Of a stretch of DNA of 64,000 nt, positions 17,240 to 26,166 are shown in pieces. The stretch covers positions 2,852,001-2,916,000 of the forward strand of contig NVQB01000001.1 in the NCBI GenBank assembly GCA_002319075.1, given 5' to 3'. Both the position numbers and the translations under genes were made by a program. The notes under the pieces were generated by a model. The model saw nothing but the letters and a program-made list of their open reading frames with translations. It was not told the DNA's origin and did not search any database. The stretch comes from Sphingobacteriaceae bacterium (GTDB lineage: Bacteria; Bacteroidota; Bacteroidia; B-17B0; Aurantibacillaceae). Position 1 is the stretch's first letter. Each line of letters opens with the position of its first letter.

Positions 17240-18141
17240 GGTTGTATTTTTGTTTTAATATTGGTGTTGAGGTCGTAAGAATACCAATCATTTTTTTGAT
17301 GAACTAATATAATATCGTGATCATAAAATTTTATTTCCTCTGCATGAATGGTTTTTTCTTCCTTAGTTTTAATATTATAAAGCACGTAATATTCTTTGGG
17401 TTCAAATATTTTATGAATTAAAAAATTCCTGGTTGCCATATCAATGTGCCGAAATGTGCCGATAATTTTTTTACCGGTATAATCAAAAACCTCGTCCTCT
17501 GCGTTAAAGCGAACACCGGCGCTGCAAGCTACCAGTAACGAGTCATTCGTATTCATTTTGATAATAGAATAGCGATGCGGAATAATTTCTTCTTCGCGCT
17601 CGTTCATTAATCCCGCAAGCACAATATCTCCTTCGTTGATTATAGATGTCTGGTAGAATTTTTTGTCTGCAGCAAATCCAATTTCATGATAACCCTTAAA
17701 TGTGAGTTGCTGGAAATTTTTGTACACCAGGTTTTTTTTGCCTTTCATGGTCACTGTAAAATACTGGCGATTGTCGTTGTAGGCTTTTACAACATTTTTA
17801 TTGAGGGCGAATACGCTAAAAGTATCCTTAGCGGTGTTTCGGATAATCAGTCTTTCATTTTTCTTATTCAGGTAATTGCAAGCGTAGGTGGTGGTGGTAA
17901 CCTTAATAAATTTATTAGCAGAAGCTGTTTTAGTTTTAAAACAGGCGAGACAAACCTGAGCTGTAGAATCAAAATTAAAAATAGTATCATACACAGGTTT
18001 AATAATGATCCTGTTATCGCCGTCGTTAGAAGGTTGCCAGATACCCCATTTTCCATTTTCGCGAAAAGGTGAGGTTTGAGAAAAAAAAGACAAGGTAAAC
18101 CCAGCAAGTAGGGTTAAAAATATGTGGTGCCGGGCTTTCAA
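17236..18141 (-). CDS. Exported WG-repeat-like protein
   Basis: A signal peptide (about residues 1-22) precedes a motif typical of WG repeats, RENGKWGIWQPSNDG, then a series of beta strands with repeated YxxFTVT and FIYDYTGKK-like units. I class it as a WG-repeat-like exported protein, which may form a propeller or beta-solenoid. The biochemical role is unknown. The start is TTG: no ATG, GTG or other plausible start lies before the signal peptide in this frame. A -7 box ends 5 bases upstream of the TTG, consistent with a leaderless message. The stop overlaps the gap ATG by 4 bases, an odd pairing of an envelope protein with a glycolytic enzyme. Confidence 0.75.
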   Translation of the reverse strand: MKARHHIFLTLLAGFTLSFFSQTSPFRENGKWGIWQPSNDGDNRIIIKPVYDTIFNFDSTAQVCLACFKTKTASANKFIKVTTTTYACNYLNKKNERLIIRNTAKDTFSVFALNKNVVKAYNDNRQYFTVTMKGKKNLVYKNFQQLTFKGYHEIGFAADKKFYQTSIINEGDIVLAGLMNEREEEIIPHRYSIIKMNTNDSLLVACSAGVRFNAEDEVFDYTGKKIIGTFRHIDMATRNFLIHKIFEPKEYYVLYNIKTKEEKTIHAEEIKFYDHDIILVHQKNDWYSYDLNTNIKTKIQP

Positions 18142-18146
18142 GGAAA

Positions 18147-18154
18147 CAAACGTA
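18147..18154 (-). promoter_or_regulatory. -7 promoter box for the WG-like gene and gap
   Basis: The minus strand reads TACGTTTG, an exact TANNTTTG match that ends only 5 bases before the TTG start at 18141. No clear -33 element is seen. The position implies a message with almost no leader. Confidence 0.4.
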
Positions 18155-18306
18155 AAAGTAAGTAAAAATCGATTTTTTTCATAGATTAAAAATATAAATT
18201 ACCGTTCACCGACTTGAGGATACCATCCACCGCCATCTGTTTAAATCTGGCCTAAAGCCTATTGTGGAGCAGGAAATCCGGATGTAATTTTACAAAAAAA
18301 TTAGTA

Positions 18307-19128
18307 ATGGAAGACTTAAACAAACGGACAGTGGAGGGTGATTTAGACGAAAACACTTTTCAGGAGATGGAGAAGATCAATCGTCGCGGAAAGATTATGG
18401 GAGGCTTGTTAATTGTGGCTATTGGCTCTTTATTCCTGGCGCGCGAGCTGGGTGTTGAAATACCTTTTTGGGTGTTGTCATGGAAAATGCTTCTCATTGC
18501 ACTGGGACTGTTAACAGCGGTAAAACACAAATTTTTAAATCCGGGTTGGCTTCTATTAGTGGGAGTGGGTGGTGTGTTCTTGCTTACCGATATATATCCG
18601 GATATGAAAATAAAACCTTTGCTTTGGCCAATTATCATTATTCTTTTCGGATTAGCCATTATGTTCAAGCCACGTAAAAAGCGAGCCGAACATTGCAGAA
18701 ACCAATGGCGCAAATACCAGAATAGACATTTCAGAAAGAATCATAATCTACAGGAAGAGTTTAATAAAAAAGAAGAGCCAAATAAGGAAGATTTTATCGA
18801 ATCAGTTTGTATCATGGCAGGAGCAAAAAGAATGATTGTTTCCAAAAATTTTAAGGGTGGTGAAGTGGTCAATGTGTTCGGTGGCTCTGAGCTTAACCTG
18901 AGCCAGGCCGATTTCGAAGGAACGGCGAATTTGGAAGTGACACAGGTTTTTGGCGGTACAAAGATTATTGTACCCAGCAATTGGGAAATTAGGTCTGAAA
19001 TGGTAACAATTCTTGGAAACGTTGAGGATCGCCGATCTGCCCAACCGCATCTGGATAAAGATCTAAAAAAGGTATTACTACTCACCGGTACAACTGTTTT
19101 CGGTGGTGTGGATATAAGAAGTTTTTAA
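18307..19128 (+). CDS. LiaF-like membrane protein
   Basis: The 273-residue protein has an acidic cytosolic N-terminus, then about four membrane segments between residues 30 and 120 (for example GGLLIVAIGSLFLAREL and LLWPIIIILFGLAIMF) in the pattern of the LiaI/LiaF transmembrane region. The C-terminal soluble part (about 165-273) contains FGGSELNLSQADF and VFGGTKIIVP, the beta-strand repeats of the LiaF C-terminal domain. In Firmicutes LiaF restrains an envelope-stress two-component system. Here the LytS/LytT pair two genes on makes a comparable sensing role plausible, but that is inference. I start at 18307 rather than an upstream ATG at 18262, because the family has no extension there. Confidence 0.85.
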   Translation: MEDLNKRTVEGDLDENTFQEMEKINRRGKIMGGLLIVAIGSLFLARELGVEIPFWVLSWKMLLIALGLLTAVKHKFLNPGWLLLVGVGGVFLLTDIYPDMKIKPLLWPIIIILFGLAIMFKPRKKRAEHCRNQWRKYQNRHFRKNHNLQEEFNKKEEPNKEDFIESVCIMAGAKRMIVSKNFKGGEVVNVFGGSELNLSQADFEGTANLEVTQVFGGTKIIVPSNWEIRSEMVTILGNVEDRRSAQPHLDKDLKKVLLLTGTTVFGGVDIRSF

Positions 19129-19190
19129 AATATAAATTAACCCACGGGATCCCGGTAAATATCGGCAACTCCTGTACAAACTATAGAATC

Positions 19191-19538
19191 ATGGAAAAAT
19201 ATCTGGCAAAACTCATGTTCAACATTAACATCGATAATGGCAACGATGAATCGCAATTCGACGAACAAATCAGAATTATTGAATCTCAAAACATCGAAAG
19301 TGCTTTTTATAAAGCCCGGGTTATTGGAAAGAAAGAAGAAGAAACATTTATGAATTCTGACAATCAGCTCGTAAGCTGGCAGTTTATAGACGTTTCAGAA
19401 GTATATCCTTTGCAGGAAGTGAAAGATGGCGAACAAATTTATTCCAATTCGCACAAGATTAAAGACACTGGATCTTTTATAAAATTTATTCGTCAAAAGT
19501 CTATGGAGATTCAGGCAAAAAACCTAACATTTGCCTAA
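19191..19538 (+). CDS. DUF4288-like protein
   Basis: The 115-residue cytosolic protein has the look of DUF4288: an opening strand KYLAKLMFNI, then ESAFYKARVIGKKEEE and a terminal strand pair around WQFIDVSEVYPL. No catalytic motif is visible and the role is unknown. It lies 62 bases after the LiaF-like gene and 6 bases before the histidine kinase gene, so it is likely co-transcribed with a two-component system. It could be a regulator or accessory subunit of that system, though this is only a guess from context. Confidence 0.7.
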   Translation: MEKYLAKLMFNINIDNGNDESQFDEQIRIIESQNIESAFYKARVIGKKEEETFMNSDNQLVSWQFIDVSEVYPLQEVKDGEQIYSNSHKIKDTGSFIKFIRQKSMEIQAKNLTFA

Positions 19539-19544
19539 ACCTTT

Positions 19545-20594
19545 TTGAAAGAACAATTTCCATATTCTCGCGGTAAACTTCTGTTGGGCTGCATCGTTTG
19601 GGGGCTTTTTTTTACAGTCATCCAGATGCTTGTACTTCACAGACTTGAAATCAGCTGGCGCCTGTCGTTTATAGACTCCTTTATTTCATGCACTTTAATA
19701 GCGCTGGTGAGTTATAGTTCGGTTGGCTTTTTCAGATTTTACCAGCCTGTAAAAAGCAGCCGCGTTTATAGGTTAATTTATACCATCACCGGTGCTGTAA
19801 TCTATTGTGTAGCTTTAAGTTTTGCATTAAACTGGATACTCCCAAAAGAGATCGCGTATTTAGAATTTCTTGAGCGCTCAATGCCATTGAGATTTATAAG
19901 TGGCCTGATGGTTATTAGCTTTATCTCTTTGTTAAATTGGATGTACAATCTTTTGAACGACCAGAAAGAGCAGGAACAAAGAAAGACAGAGGCAGAACAA
20001 TTGGTGAAAGACGCTGAACTGGTAAAACTTCGTCAGCAATTACAGCCCCATTTTTTATTCAACAGTTTAAATTCAATAAGTGCTCTTGCAGGATCTAAGC
20101 CCGATGAAGCCCGGAAAATGATTCAACAACTCTCTGATTTTTTGCGGGGGACTTTAAAAAAGGATGAGCAGAAAGTAGTTTCGTTAAAGGAAGAAATGCA
20201 ACATCTTAATTTATATCTTGAAATTGAAAAGGTACGTTTTGGCCACCGTTTAAGTGTTGAACAACAGGTAGCGGATGAGGTTCTGGGAGATATGATTCCT
20301 CCATTATTATTACAACCTATTGTTGAAAACGCTATCAAATTCGGGCTTTACGGCACCATAGAAGATATTACTGTGACGGTTTCGGGTCGTTCAGAACAAG
20401 GGTATTTATTTGTGGAAGTTAAAAATCCTTTTGATGCTGAAACACAAACAGCCGCGCGTGGCACAGGATTTGGGCTCAGTTCTATCCAGCGCCGATTGTT
20501 TTTATTATATGGAAGGAATGATCTTTTATCTACTGAAAAGAAAGAAAGTATATTTATTACCAGGCTAAAAATTCCTCAACTCCAGTTAAACTAA
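19545..20594 (+). CDS. LytS-type sensor histidine kinase
   Basis: The 349-residue membrane kinase has four transmembrane segments in residues 11-132, with no large extracellular sensor domain. A short coiled coil (about 138-162) leads to the LytS-type His_kinase domain with QPHFLFNSLN (phospho-acceptor His169) and the ATPase N-box QPIVENAIKFG (Asn262). The G-box GTGFGLSSIQRRL is near the end. The start codon is TTG: no ATG before Met28 is available, and Met28 would cut the first membrane segment. The response regulator begins 9 bases after the stop. The input probably comes from the membrane itself or from the LiaF-like protein. Confidence 0.9.
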   Translation: MKEQFPYSRGKLLLGCIVWGLFFTVIQMLVLHRLEISWRLSFIDSFISCTLIALVSYSSVGFFRFYQPVKSSRVYRLIYTITGAVIYCVALSFALNWILPKEIAYLEFLERSMPLRFISGLMVISFISLLNWMYNLLNDQKEQEQRKTEAEQLVKDAELVKLRQQLQPHFLFNSLNSISALAGSKPDEARKMIQQLSDFLRGTLKKDEQKVVSLKEEMQHLNLYLEIEKVRFGHRLSVEQQVADEVLGDMIPPLLLQPIVENAIKFGLYGTIEDITVTVSGRSEQGYLFVEVKNPFDAETQTAARGTGFGLSSIQRRLFLLYGRNDLLSTEKKESIFITRLKIPQLQLN

Positions 20595-20603
20595 CATTTC
20601 GAA

Positions 20604-21350
20604 ATGAAAAAAATTGTAATTATAGATGATGAACCGCTGGCACGAAGTATTGTTGTAGAGTATTTGCAAAATCATCCGGATGTGGAAGTAGTTTCGGAAT
20701 GCAATAATGGTTATGAAGGAGTAAAGGCCATTCTGCAGCATAAGCCAGACCTGATTTTTCTCGATATACAAATGCCAAAGATCAATGGTTTTGAAATGCT
20801 GGAATTGTTAGACACTCTTCCTCCGGTAATTTTTGCAACAGCTTTCGACGAGTATGCCATCAAAGCATTTGAGGCAAACGCAGTCGATTACCTTTTAAAG
20901 CCTTTTAGCAAAGAGCGTTTTAATACAGCTATTTCAAAATGGTTGACAAAAAGTAAAGACGAAAAAACTCCGGATAAAGGCATGCAAAATCTTTTAGAGA
21001 ATAGCGAAAAACAAGCGGATGAAAAAAATCGTATTGTCGTAAAAACCAATTCTGAAATAAGTATTGTGCCCGTAACGGATGTTCACTACATTGAGGCATA
21101 CGACGATTACGTAAAAATATTTACAAAAGACACTTATTTTCTTAAAAAGAAAACGATGAACTATTATGAGCAGGTGTTAGATCCATTGCAGTTCTTCAGA
21201 GTTCACCGATCGTTCATAATAAACCTGCAACAGCTTACGCGCATCGAGCCACTTGAAAAAAACTCTTACATAGCGCTTCTTAAATCCGGTAAAAAAATTC
21301 CTTTAAGTCGTCCGGGCTATTATAAACTAAAAGAAAAATTGGGAATTTAA
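20604..21350 (+). CDS. LytTR-family response regulator
   Basis: The 248-residue cytosolic regulator has an N-terminal receiver domain with acidic pair Asp8-Asp9, phosphoacceptor Asp54 in IFLDIQMP, and a conserved Lys in YLLKPF. A LytTR DNA-binding domain follows from about residue 145, containing FFRVHRSFIINL and the terminal GKKIPLSR. It should bind direct repeats upstream of target promoters. It is the cognate partner of the LytS-type kinase encoded just upstream. The stop is 11 bases from the convergent hydrolase stop. Targets cannot be read from this window. Confidence 0.93.
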   Translation: MKKIVIIDDEPLARSIVVEYLQNHPDVEVVSECNNGYEGVKAILQHKPDLIFLDIQMPKINGFEMLELLDTLPPVIFATAFDEYAIKAFEANAVDYLLKPFSKERFNTAISKWLTKSKDEKTPDKGMQNLLENSEKQADEKNRIVVKTNSEISIVPVTDVHYIEAYDDYVKIFTKDTYFLKKKTMNYYEQVLDPLQFFRVHRSFIINLQQLTRIEPLEKNSYIALLKSGKKIPLSRPGYYKLKEKLGI

Positions 21351-21361
21351 TTTTGAGATCC

Positions 21362-22318
21362 TTAGTTGGTTGTATCCCTTTCTTTCATGAATAAGCTAAC
21401 ATCGTCTGTCCATTTAACCTTATATTTTTTAAGATAATTTTCGTGTCCTGCCAAAGGATAAGTACAAAGTTTTTTAGGACCTTTCAGATTTTTATAGATT
21501 TCATCGATTTCTTTTCTGGAGACATCCATGTCTTTCTCTCCGAACATTAGCAAGGTGGGGCAGGAGATGTATTTAGCGTACTCTTGTGGGTTGTGTCTGA
21601 AAGCGTTAAAGTTATTTTCAAGGCCACCCCAAAAAACGAGCAAATGCGCCATCGGGAAAGAGGGCACTTTTAATATATCAAAACGTGCTTTCACAGTTTT
21701 GAGCATCGTTCCAAAAGGGCATTCAACTAATACGCCTTTAACAGATAGTGAATAGTCTTTCTGAGCCTTCATAATTGCTGCTGCTCCCATGGATGTTCCG
21801 AACAGGAAAATATTTTTTTCACCCTGCTGTTTTATGTAATCGAAAGATTCCTTCACTTGCAGTGCTTCATAAAACCCGATGGTTGTTTGATTTCCCTCAG
21901 ATGCCCCGGAGCCCATAAAATCAAGCACAAGGGCGTTATAACCAAGCTTTAAAAACACTTCAGCTTTATCAAGCATAGAGCTTTTGTTTCCTCCGTAGCC
22001 ATGAAAAATAATAATTGTGCCTTTGCTGGAGTCGGTTTTCATTAGCCAACCTTCCACGTTTTTATTGCTTTGAATCTTAACTGTTTCAAATGACCGCGAG
22101 GGAAAAAATGTATTTGCAGGCCGGGGGTTGTTTACGCCAAAGGCGAGTGTTTTTATTTTTTCCGCAAAGCTTATTTGGTCTGGTTTAGATGTCTTGCGGG
22201 AAATCGAAGGATCGTAGTGCGTAAATTTGTAAGCGTGAAAGGCTGCTACAACATTCATCAGAACGACAATTGCAATCAGTAGCCTGAATATATTCTTGCG
22301 GACGGTTTTTCGGGACAT
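21362..22318 (-). CDS. Membrane-anchored alpha/beta hydrolase
   Basis: A serine hydrolase-fold protein with an N-terminal membrane anchor (LLIAIVVLMNVVAAFHAY). The nucleophile elbow is GTSMG. The oxyanion region is FHGYGGNKSS. The acid is in FGEKDMD and the base His in LAGHENY. Its closest relatives by pattern are the BAAT/dienelactone-hydrolase-like and YjbP-type esterases, but the substrate is unknown. The ATG at 22318 begins with KTVRKN before the anchor. A second ATG at 22348 would add 10 residues, and both are possible. The active site faces the periplasm if the basic N-terminus stays inside. Confidence 0.85.
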   Translation of the reverse strand: MSRKTVRKNIFRLLIAIVVLMNVVAAFHAYKFTHYDPSISRKTSKPDQISFAEKIKTLAFGVNNPRPANTFFPSRSFETVKIQSNKNVEGWLMKTDSSKGTIIIFHGYGGNKSSMLDKAEVFLKLGYNALVLDFMGSGASEGNQTTIGFYEALQVKESFDYIKQQGEKNIFLFGTSMGAAAIMKAQKDYSLSVKGVLVECPFGTMLKTVKARFDILKVPSFPMAHLLVFWGGLENNFNAFRHNPQEYAKYISCPTLLMFGEKDMDVSRKEIDEIYKNLKGPKKLCTYPLAGHENYLKKYKVKWTDDVSLFMKERDTTN

Positions 22319-22397
22319 GTAAAAGCAATAACGCGGTATTTGTTGCATTTAGTATAGAATTTTAAAAATTTGGGATAACATATACTTAATGTTCTCT

Positions 22398-22405
22398 TAT
22401 CTTTG
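22398..22405 (+). promoter_or_regulatory. -7 promoter box for ppa
   Basis: TATCTTTG matches TANNTTTG and ends 28 bases before the ppa ATG. The TTTG at 22369-22372 is 25 bases upstream, slightly longer than the usual spacing. Confidence 0.42.
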
Positions 22406-22433
22406 ATGCTGTAAATTTACCCAGTATAAAAAA

Positions 22434-23069
22434 ATGAAAGTACAGTTATTTAAGCCTCATCCCTGGCATGGAATTCCAATAGGAGAAAACTGCCCATCGA
22501 TTGTAACAGCCTATATAGAAATGGTTCCGGCTGACACGGTGAAATATGAAATTGATAAATTAACGGGTTATAGAAAAGTAGATCGTCCACAAAAGTTTTC
22601 GAACTATGTTCCGGCTCTTTATGGGTTTGTTCCACAAACTTTTTGTGATGAAGAAGTAAGAGCGTATGCGGAGCTAATGTCGGGAAAGAAAGTGGATAGG
22701 GGAGATGGAGATCCTTTGGATATTTGTGTTTTAACTGAACGCAACATTACAAGTGGAGACATTATTCTCGAAGCTATACCTATCGGAGGTTTTAGAATGT
22801 TAGATTCGGGCGAAGCAGATGATAAAATTATTGCTGTTTTAAAACAAGATGAAATTTATGGTAATCTGAAAGATGTGGCAGACTGTCCTGCAACTCTTAT
22901 TAACCGTTTAAAACATTATTTTCTTACTTACAAAAATATGCCCGGACAAGAAAACAAAGCGGTAGAGATTACTCATACCTATGGCGCAAAGGAAGCGCAG
23001 GAAGTTATTTTACGAAGCATCAAAGATTACAACAACAAATACAAATCGCATTTGGAGATTGGCGTTTAA
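22434..23069 (+). CDS. ppa: Inorganic pyrophosphatase
   Basis: This is a family I soluble pyrophosphatase that hydrolyses PPi to phosphate, using several Mg ions. The metal-binding motif GDGDPLDICV is at 90-99 (Asp91, Asp93 and Asp96). Other active-site features are an early tyrosine-containing strand KYEIDKLTGYRKVDR and YKNMPG toward the C-terminus. The 211-residue length is on the large side for bacterial family I. It is monocistronic, with no close partner gene, followed by 187 bases before the convergent galE. Confidence 0.93.
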   Translation: MKVQLFKPHPWHGIPIGENCPSIVTAYIEMVPADTVKYEIDKLTGYRKVDRPQKFSNYVPALYGFVPQTFCDEEVRAYAELMSGKKVDRGDGDPLDICVLTERNITSGDIILEAIPIGGFRMLDSGEADDKIIAVLKQDEIYGNLKDVADCPATLINRLKHYFLTYKNMPGQENKAVEITHTYGAKEAQEVILRSIKDYNNKYKSHLEIGV

Positions 23070-23256
23070 GGTCCAAGTCCTCAGATGATGTGGATTTACA
23101 TAGAGGAGTGCAGGTGCATTGATCTCTGGTTTAAAACGAGTCTGATAAGTTTAGAAAGTAAAGATTTTTAGGGATATAGTTACAGGAGAATTGCTCAGAT
23201 AGGGAGTTTACTGACGTTAAAGCTTATCTGTACATTCGGTAAAGTCTCTGGCAACC
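23070..23256. other. Convergent spacer between ppa and galE
   Basis: No open frame of note and no clear hairpin plus T-run. I see nothing in it beyond ordinary AT-rich spacer. It is the longest gap at a convergent junction in the window. Confidence 0.5.
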
Positions 23257-24276
23257 TTACGAGTCGAGATGCTGTTGCCATTTCCACGCGCTTAGCATCA
23301 TATCATCCAACGAAAATTCAGGCTGCCATCCTAACTCTTTTTTGGAATAAGTGTTGTCAGCATACACCGAAATAACGTCACCAGGGCGTCTGGGGCCAAT
23401 TTTATAATCTAATTTTTTACCAGAAACTTTTTCAAACGAACGAATTGCTTCTAAAACACTAACACCATTTCCGGTGCCCAGATTAAATAAAGAAGTAGCG
23501 TTTTTATTTTTTCCTTCTACAAGATAGTTAAGAGCTTTTACATGCGCGTCTGCAATGTCGCTCACATGAATGTAGTCGCGTATACAAGAGCCATCCCGGG
23601 TATCGTAATCATCTCCGAAAACTGTCAGACTGTTTTTGCCAACTGCAGTTTGTGTGATGATAGGAACTAAATTATTTGGTTTTGCTATTGGAAATTCGCC
23701 GATTTTACCGCTAATGTGTGCACCTACAGGATTAAAGTATCTAAGAAGTACTGCGTTAAATCCGGGAGTTGCTTTGCAGAAAAAAGTAATGAGTTCTTCA
23801 CCTATTTGTTTTGTGTGAGCATAGGGACTTTCCGCTTGTTTCATCGGGGTGCTTTCCGTTACTGGTAATTCATCAGAATTTCCATATACAGAACAGGAGG
23901 AAGAAAAAATAAAATTTTTAATTTTCTTTTCCGCTGCAAATTTCAGCATGTTTATCAACGAGGAATTATTGTTCTGGTAATAAGATAAGGGGTCGGAAAC
24001 CGAATTAGGAACTGACTTAAAAGCAGCAAAATGTATGATGCCTATGATGTCTGGAATTTTTGAAAGCTCTTCAAAAACCTTTTTTTCGTCACAAAGGTCA
24101 ATATCTATAAATTCAAATCCCCTGTTGGTTATGCTTTTTACTTTGTTATACGAATCAGGATTTGAATTTGAAAAATTATCTACTGAAACCACGCGGTAAT
24201 TGGTTTTGTTCAATAATTCAATTAATGTGTGTGAGCCTATGTAGCCCGCTCCGCCTGTAACTATAATGCTTTGCAT
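23257..24276 (-). CDS. galE: UDP-glucose 4-epimerase
   Basis: GalE interconverts UDP-glucose and UDP-galactose with bound NAD+. The Rossmann motif GGAGYIGSH is at residues 8-16. The catalytic pair is in the SDR pattern YAHTK, with the preceding Ser in SSSCSVYG. The C-terminal SYS-like region contains RPGDV. The start at 24276 (MQSIIVTGG) is preferred over 24282, because a -7 box lies only 6 bases upstream of it. Its position next to the glycan cluster suggests it supplies UDP-galactose for surface polysaccharide, in addition to core metabolism. Confidence 0.93.
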   Translation of the reverse strand: MQSIIVTGGAGYIGSHTLIELLNKTNYRVVSVDNFSNSNPDSYNKVKSITNRGFEFIDIDLCDEKKVFEELSKIPDIIGIIHFAAFKSVPNSVSDPLSYYQNNNSSLINMLKFAAEKKIKNFIFSSSCSVYGNSDELPVTESTPMKQAESPYAHTKQIGEELITFFCKATPGFNAVLLRYFNPVGAHISGKIGEFPIAKPNNLVPIITQTAVGKNSLTVFGDDYDTRDGSCIRDYIHVSDIADAHVKALNYLVEGKNKNATSLFNLGTGNGVSVLEAIRSFEKVSGKKLDYKIGPRRPGDVISVYADNTYSKKELGWQPEFSLDDMMLSAWKWQQHLDS

Positions 24277-24282
24277 AAGCAT

Positions 24283-24290
24283 TAAAGATA
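24283..24290 (-). promoter_or_regulatory. -7-like promoter box for galE
   Basis: The minus strand reads TATCTTTA, one base off TANNTTTG. It ends 6 bases before the ATG at 24276 and touches the alternative ATG at 24282. This supports 24276 as start and a leaderless message. Confidence 0.35.
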
Positions 24291-24409
24291 AATAAAATTT
24301 TGTAAAGCTTCAGAATAATTAATACTTTTATTTTTTTCAAAACCTTCTTTTTATCCTACCGACAACAATCCGGTGTCGACGAATTCAAAAAGATAGTTGA
24401 ATCGATAAT

Positions 24410-25411
24410 ATGAGACTGCTCAGGAACTTTTTATTTAAAACACTTTATTGGTTTAAGATCGGCAATTATTTACTTAGCAGAAATAGAAAGCGGGGACAAA
24501 TACCTGTTTTGGTTTTTCATAAAATCATTCCTGAATACGATGGCATTTGGCCAGGCATTCATCCCAAACTCTTTGAAGAGATGATCCTGCTTCTTAAGAA
24601 GCACTACACTATTTTGCCTTTGCATTATTTGCATAGCAGGCCGGAAACCGATTTCAGCAGAGCTTGTTTCATAACCTTTGATGATGGTTACAAAGATTAC
24701 CTGGATTATGCTTATCCTATCTTAAAAAGACATAATGCACACTCCACTCTTTTTGTATTGCCATACAATCTTTCTAATCACGGGCATATCTGGACCTCTA
24801 CTATTATTTATTTTGTGAAACACTACTGGTTTTCCGAAATCAGGGATTTCTTTTTTCAACATGGCCAAAAAATCAATTTTCGCGATAAATTCAATGACTT
24901 TTATTTAAACCTTACCATTACAAAACATCTTTGTCAGTTACGTCAGGTAGAACGCCAGGTGATTATTGATACTTTACAAAAAAAGTTCGAACAGGATAAC
25001 CGCATTATTGAAAAAGAACTGTTGAGTTTTGATGAATTAAGGAAACTTGATTCTGAGTTTGTAAGTGTTGCCTCGCACAGTCTTACACATCCGAGTTTTA
25101 TTTTAGAATCGGATGAAACTTTTATTGATTATGAGATGCGGGAATCCAAGATGAGTATTGAGCGCGAACTAAAATTAGAAGCCTCCTCTTTCGCTTTTCC
25201 TTTCGCTCGTCACAACGAGTTATCTTTAGATACGGTGAAAAAATACTATAAAATGTGCTTTACAAAGATCAACGACCTGGTAGATTTGAATCGTTTAAAG
25301 AAGGATAAAAATTATTACTACGATCTTCCCAGATTTAATATTCACCAGGATAGCGCGGAGGAATTATTTTTGCTCATTAACGGCTTTCATAATAAAATCA
25401 AAGGTCAATAA
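24410..25411 (+). CDS. Polysaccharide deacetylase (NodB domain)
   Basis: The 333-residue enzyme is a carbohydrate esterase 4 member that removes N- or O-acetyl groups from glycans. Motif 1 is FITFDDGYKDYLDYA (Asp-Asp with the metal-binding acidic residue). Motif 2 is SHSLTHPSF, supplying two metal histidines. A short hydrophobic N-terminus may be an uncleaved anchor. The C-terminal part (about 200-333) has YDLPRFNIHQDS, typical of bacterial glycan-locus deacetylases. It is the only plus-strand gene at this end of the cluster, apart from the polytopic membrane protein. Its stop overlaps the convergent methyltransferase stop by 7 bases. The exact substrate is unknown. Confidence 0.88.
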   Translation: MRLLRNFLFKTLYWFKIGNYLLSRNRKRGQIPVLVFHKIIPEYDGIWPGIHPKLFEEMILLLKKHYTILPLHYLHSRPETDFSRACFITFDDGYKDYLDYAYPILKRHNAHSTLFVLPYNLSNHGHIWTSTIIYFVKHYWFSEIRDFFFQHGQKINFRDKFNDFYLNLTITKHLCQLRQVERQVIIDTLQKKFEQDNRIIEKELLSFDELRKLDSEFVSVASHSLTHPSFILESDETFIDYEMRESKMSIERELKLEASSFAFPFARHNELSLDTVKKYYKMCFTKINDLVDLNRLKKDKNYYYDLPRFNIHQDSAEELFLLINGFHNKIKGQ

Positions 25412-26166
25412 TCCTTTATGGCGGTTGCAAAAATCCAGTCTTCAAGGTTAGTGTTTTCTCTTTTTTCGCCGCTTTTTGTAAAAAATTCAATTTCGGTAAA
25501 CCCTGCTTCGTCTAGTTGAGTTCTTAAATAAGCGGGAGATGTGTAAAATGTCTGTAAGCTGTAATCGTGCGCTGAATCGTTGATGATTGCAAAATCTTTT
25601 TCAAAAATTTCTTTAGACTTTAATTTTCTACCAAGAAAAGGTAATAATTTCAAGAAGGTTTTAATGTTAATAACGATGGAATTTGATTTATTCAGCCAGG
25701 GCTTCACGTTAAATGTCGGGTGATTTTTGTTGTGCGTGGAGAAAAAGAAAATACCTTTTGGTTTTAAAACTCTAAACACTTCACTAAGTATTTTTTTTCG
25801 CCCGTCAGCATCCACATAATCGATGCCATTGAAAGAAAAATTAACGAAGTCAAAAGTACTGTCTTTAAACGTTGATAAATCTCTGGCGTCCATTACGAGG
25901 CTTTCGATCGTGAAAAGCTTATTGACTTCTTTTACAAAATTAGCCGAATAATCAATGCCGGTGTACTTTTTGCAGAGTGGATAAAGAAATCTCGTAGTTC
26001 TTCCGCCTCCAATGCCAATGTCGAGCACAGTCCCTTCTTTCAAAACTTCACCATGCTTTTCAAAAATAAACTTTTCTACCGGAACGAGAGCGTTTAAATT
26101 TTTATACCAATTCACAACTTGTTTCGAGTTGTAAACCTCCAGGTTATTATCCTTTATCTTTTGCAT
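25405..26166 (-). CDS. SAM-dependent methyltransferase, class I
   Basis: The 253-residue protein has the SAM motif I TVLDIGIGGGRTTRFL, followed by an acidic strand end (GIDYS) and the region DFVNFSFNGIDYV. This fits Methyltransf_11/25-type enzymes. The context is a glycan cluster, so an O-methylation of a sugar or lipid intermediate is plausible. Its start overlaps the upstream gene by 13 bases. No unusual residues are seen. Substrate not identifiable. Confidence 0.83.
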   Translation of the reverse strand: MQKIKDNNLEVYNSKQVVNWYKNLNALVPVEKFIFEKHGEVLKEGTVLDIGIGGGRTTRFLYPLCKKYTGIDYSANFVKEVNKLFTIESLVMDARDLSTFKDSTFDFVNFSFNGIDYVDADGRKKILSEVFRVLKPKGIFFFSTHNKNHPTFNVKPWLNKSNSIVINIKTFLKLLPFLGRKLKSKEIFEKDFAIINDSAHDYSLQTFYTSPAYLRTQLDEAGFTEIEFFTKSGEKRENTNLEDWIFATAIKDY

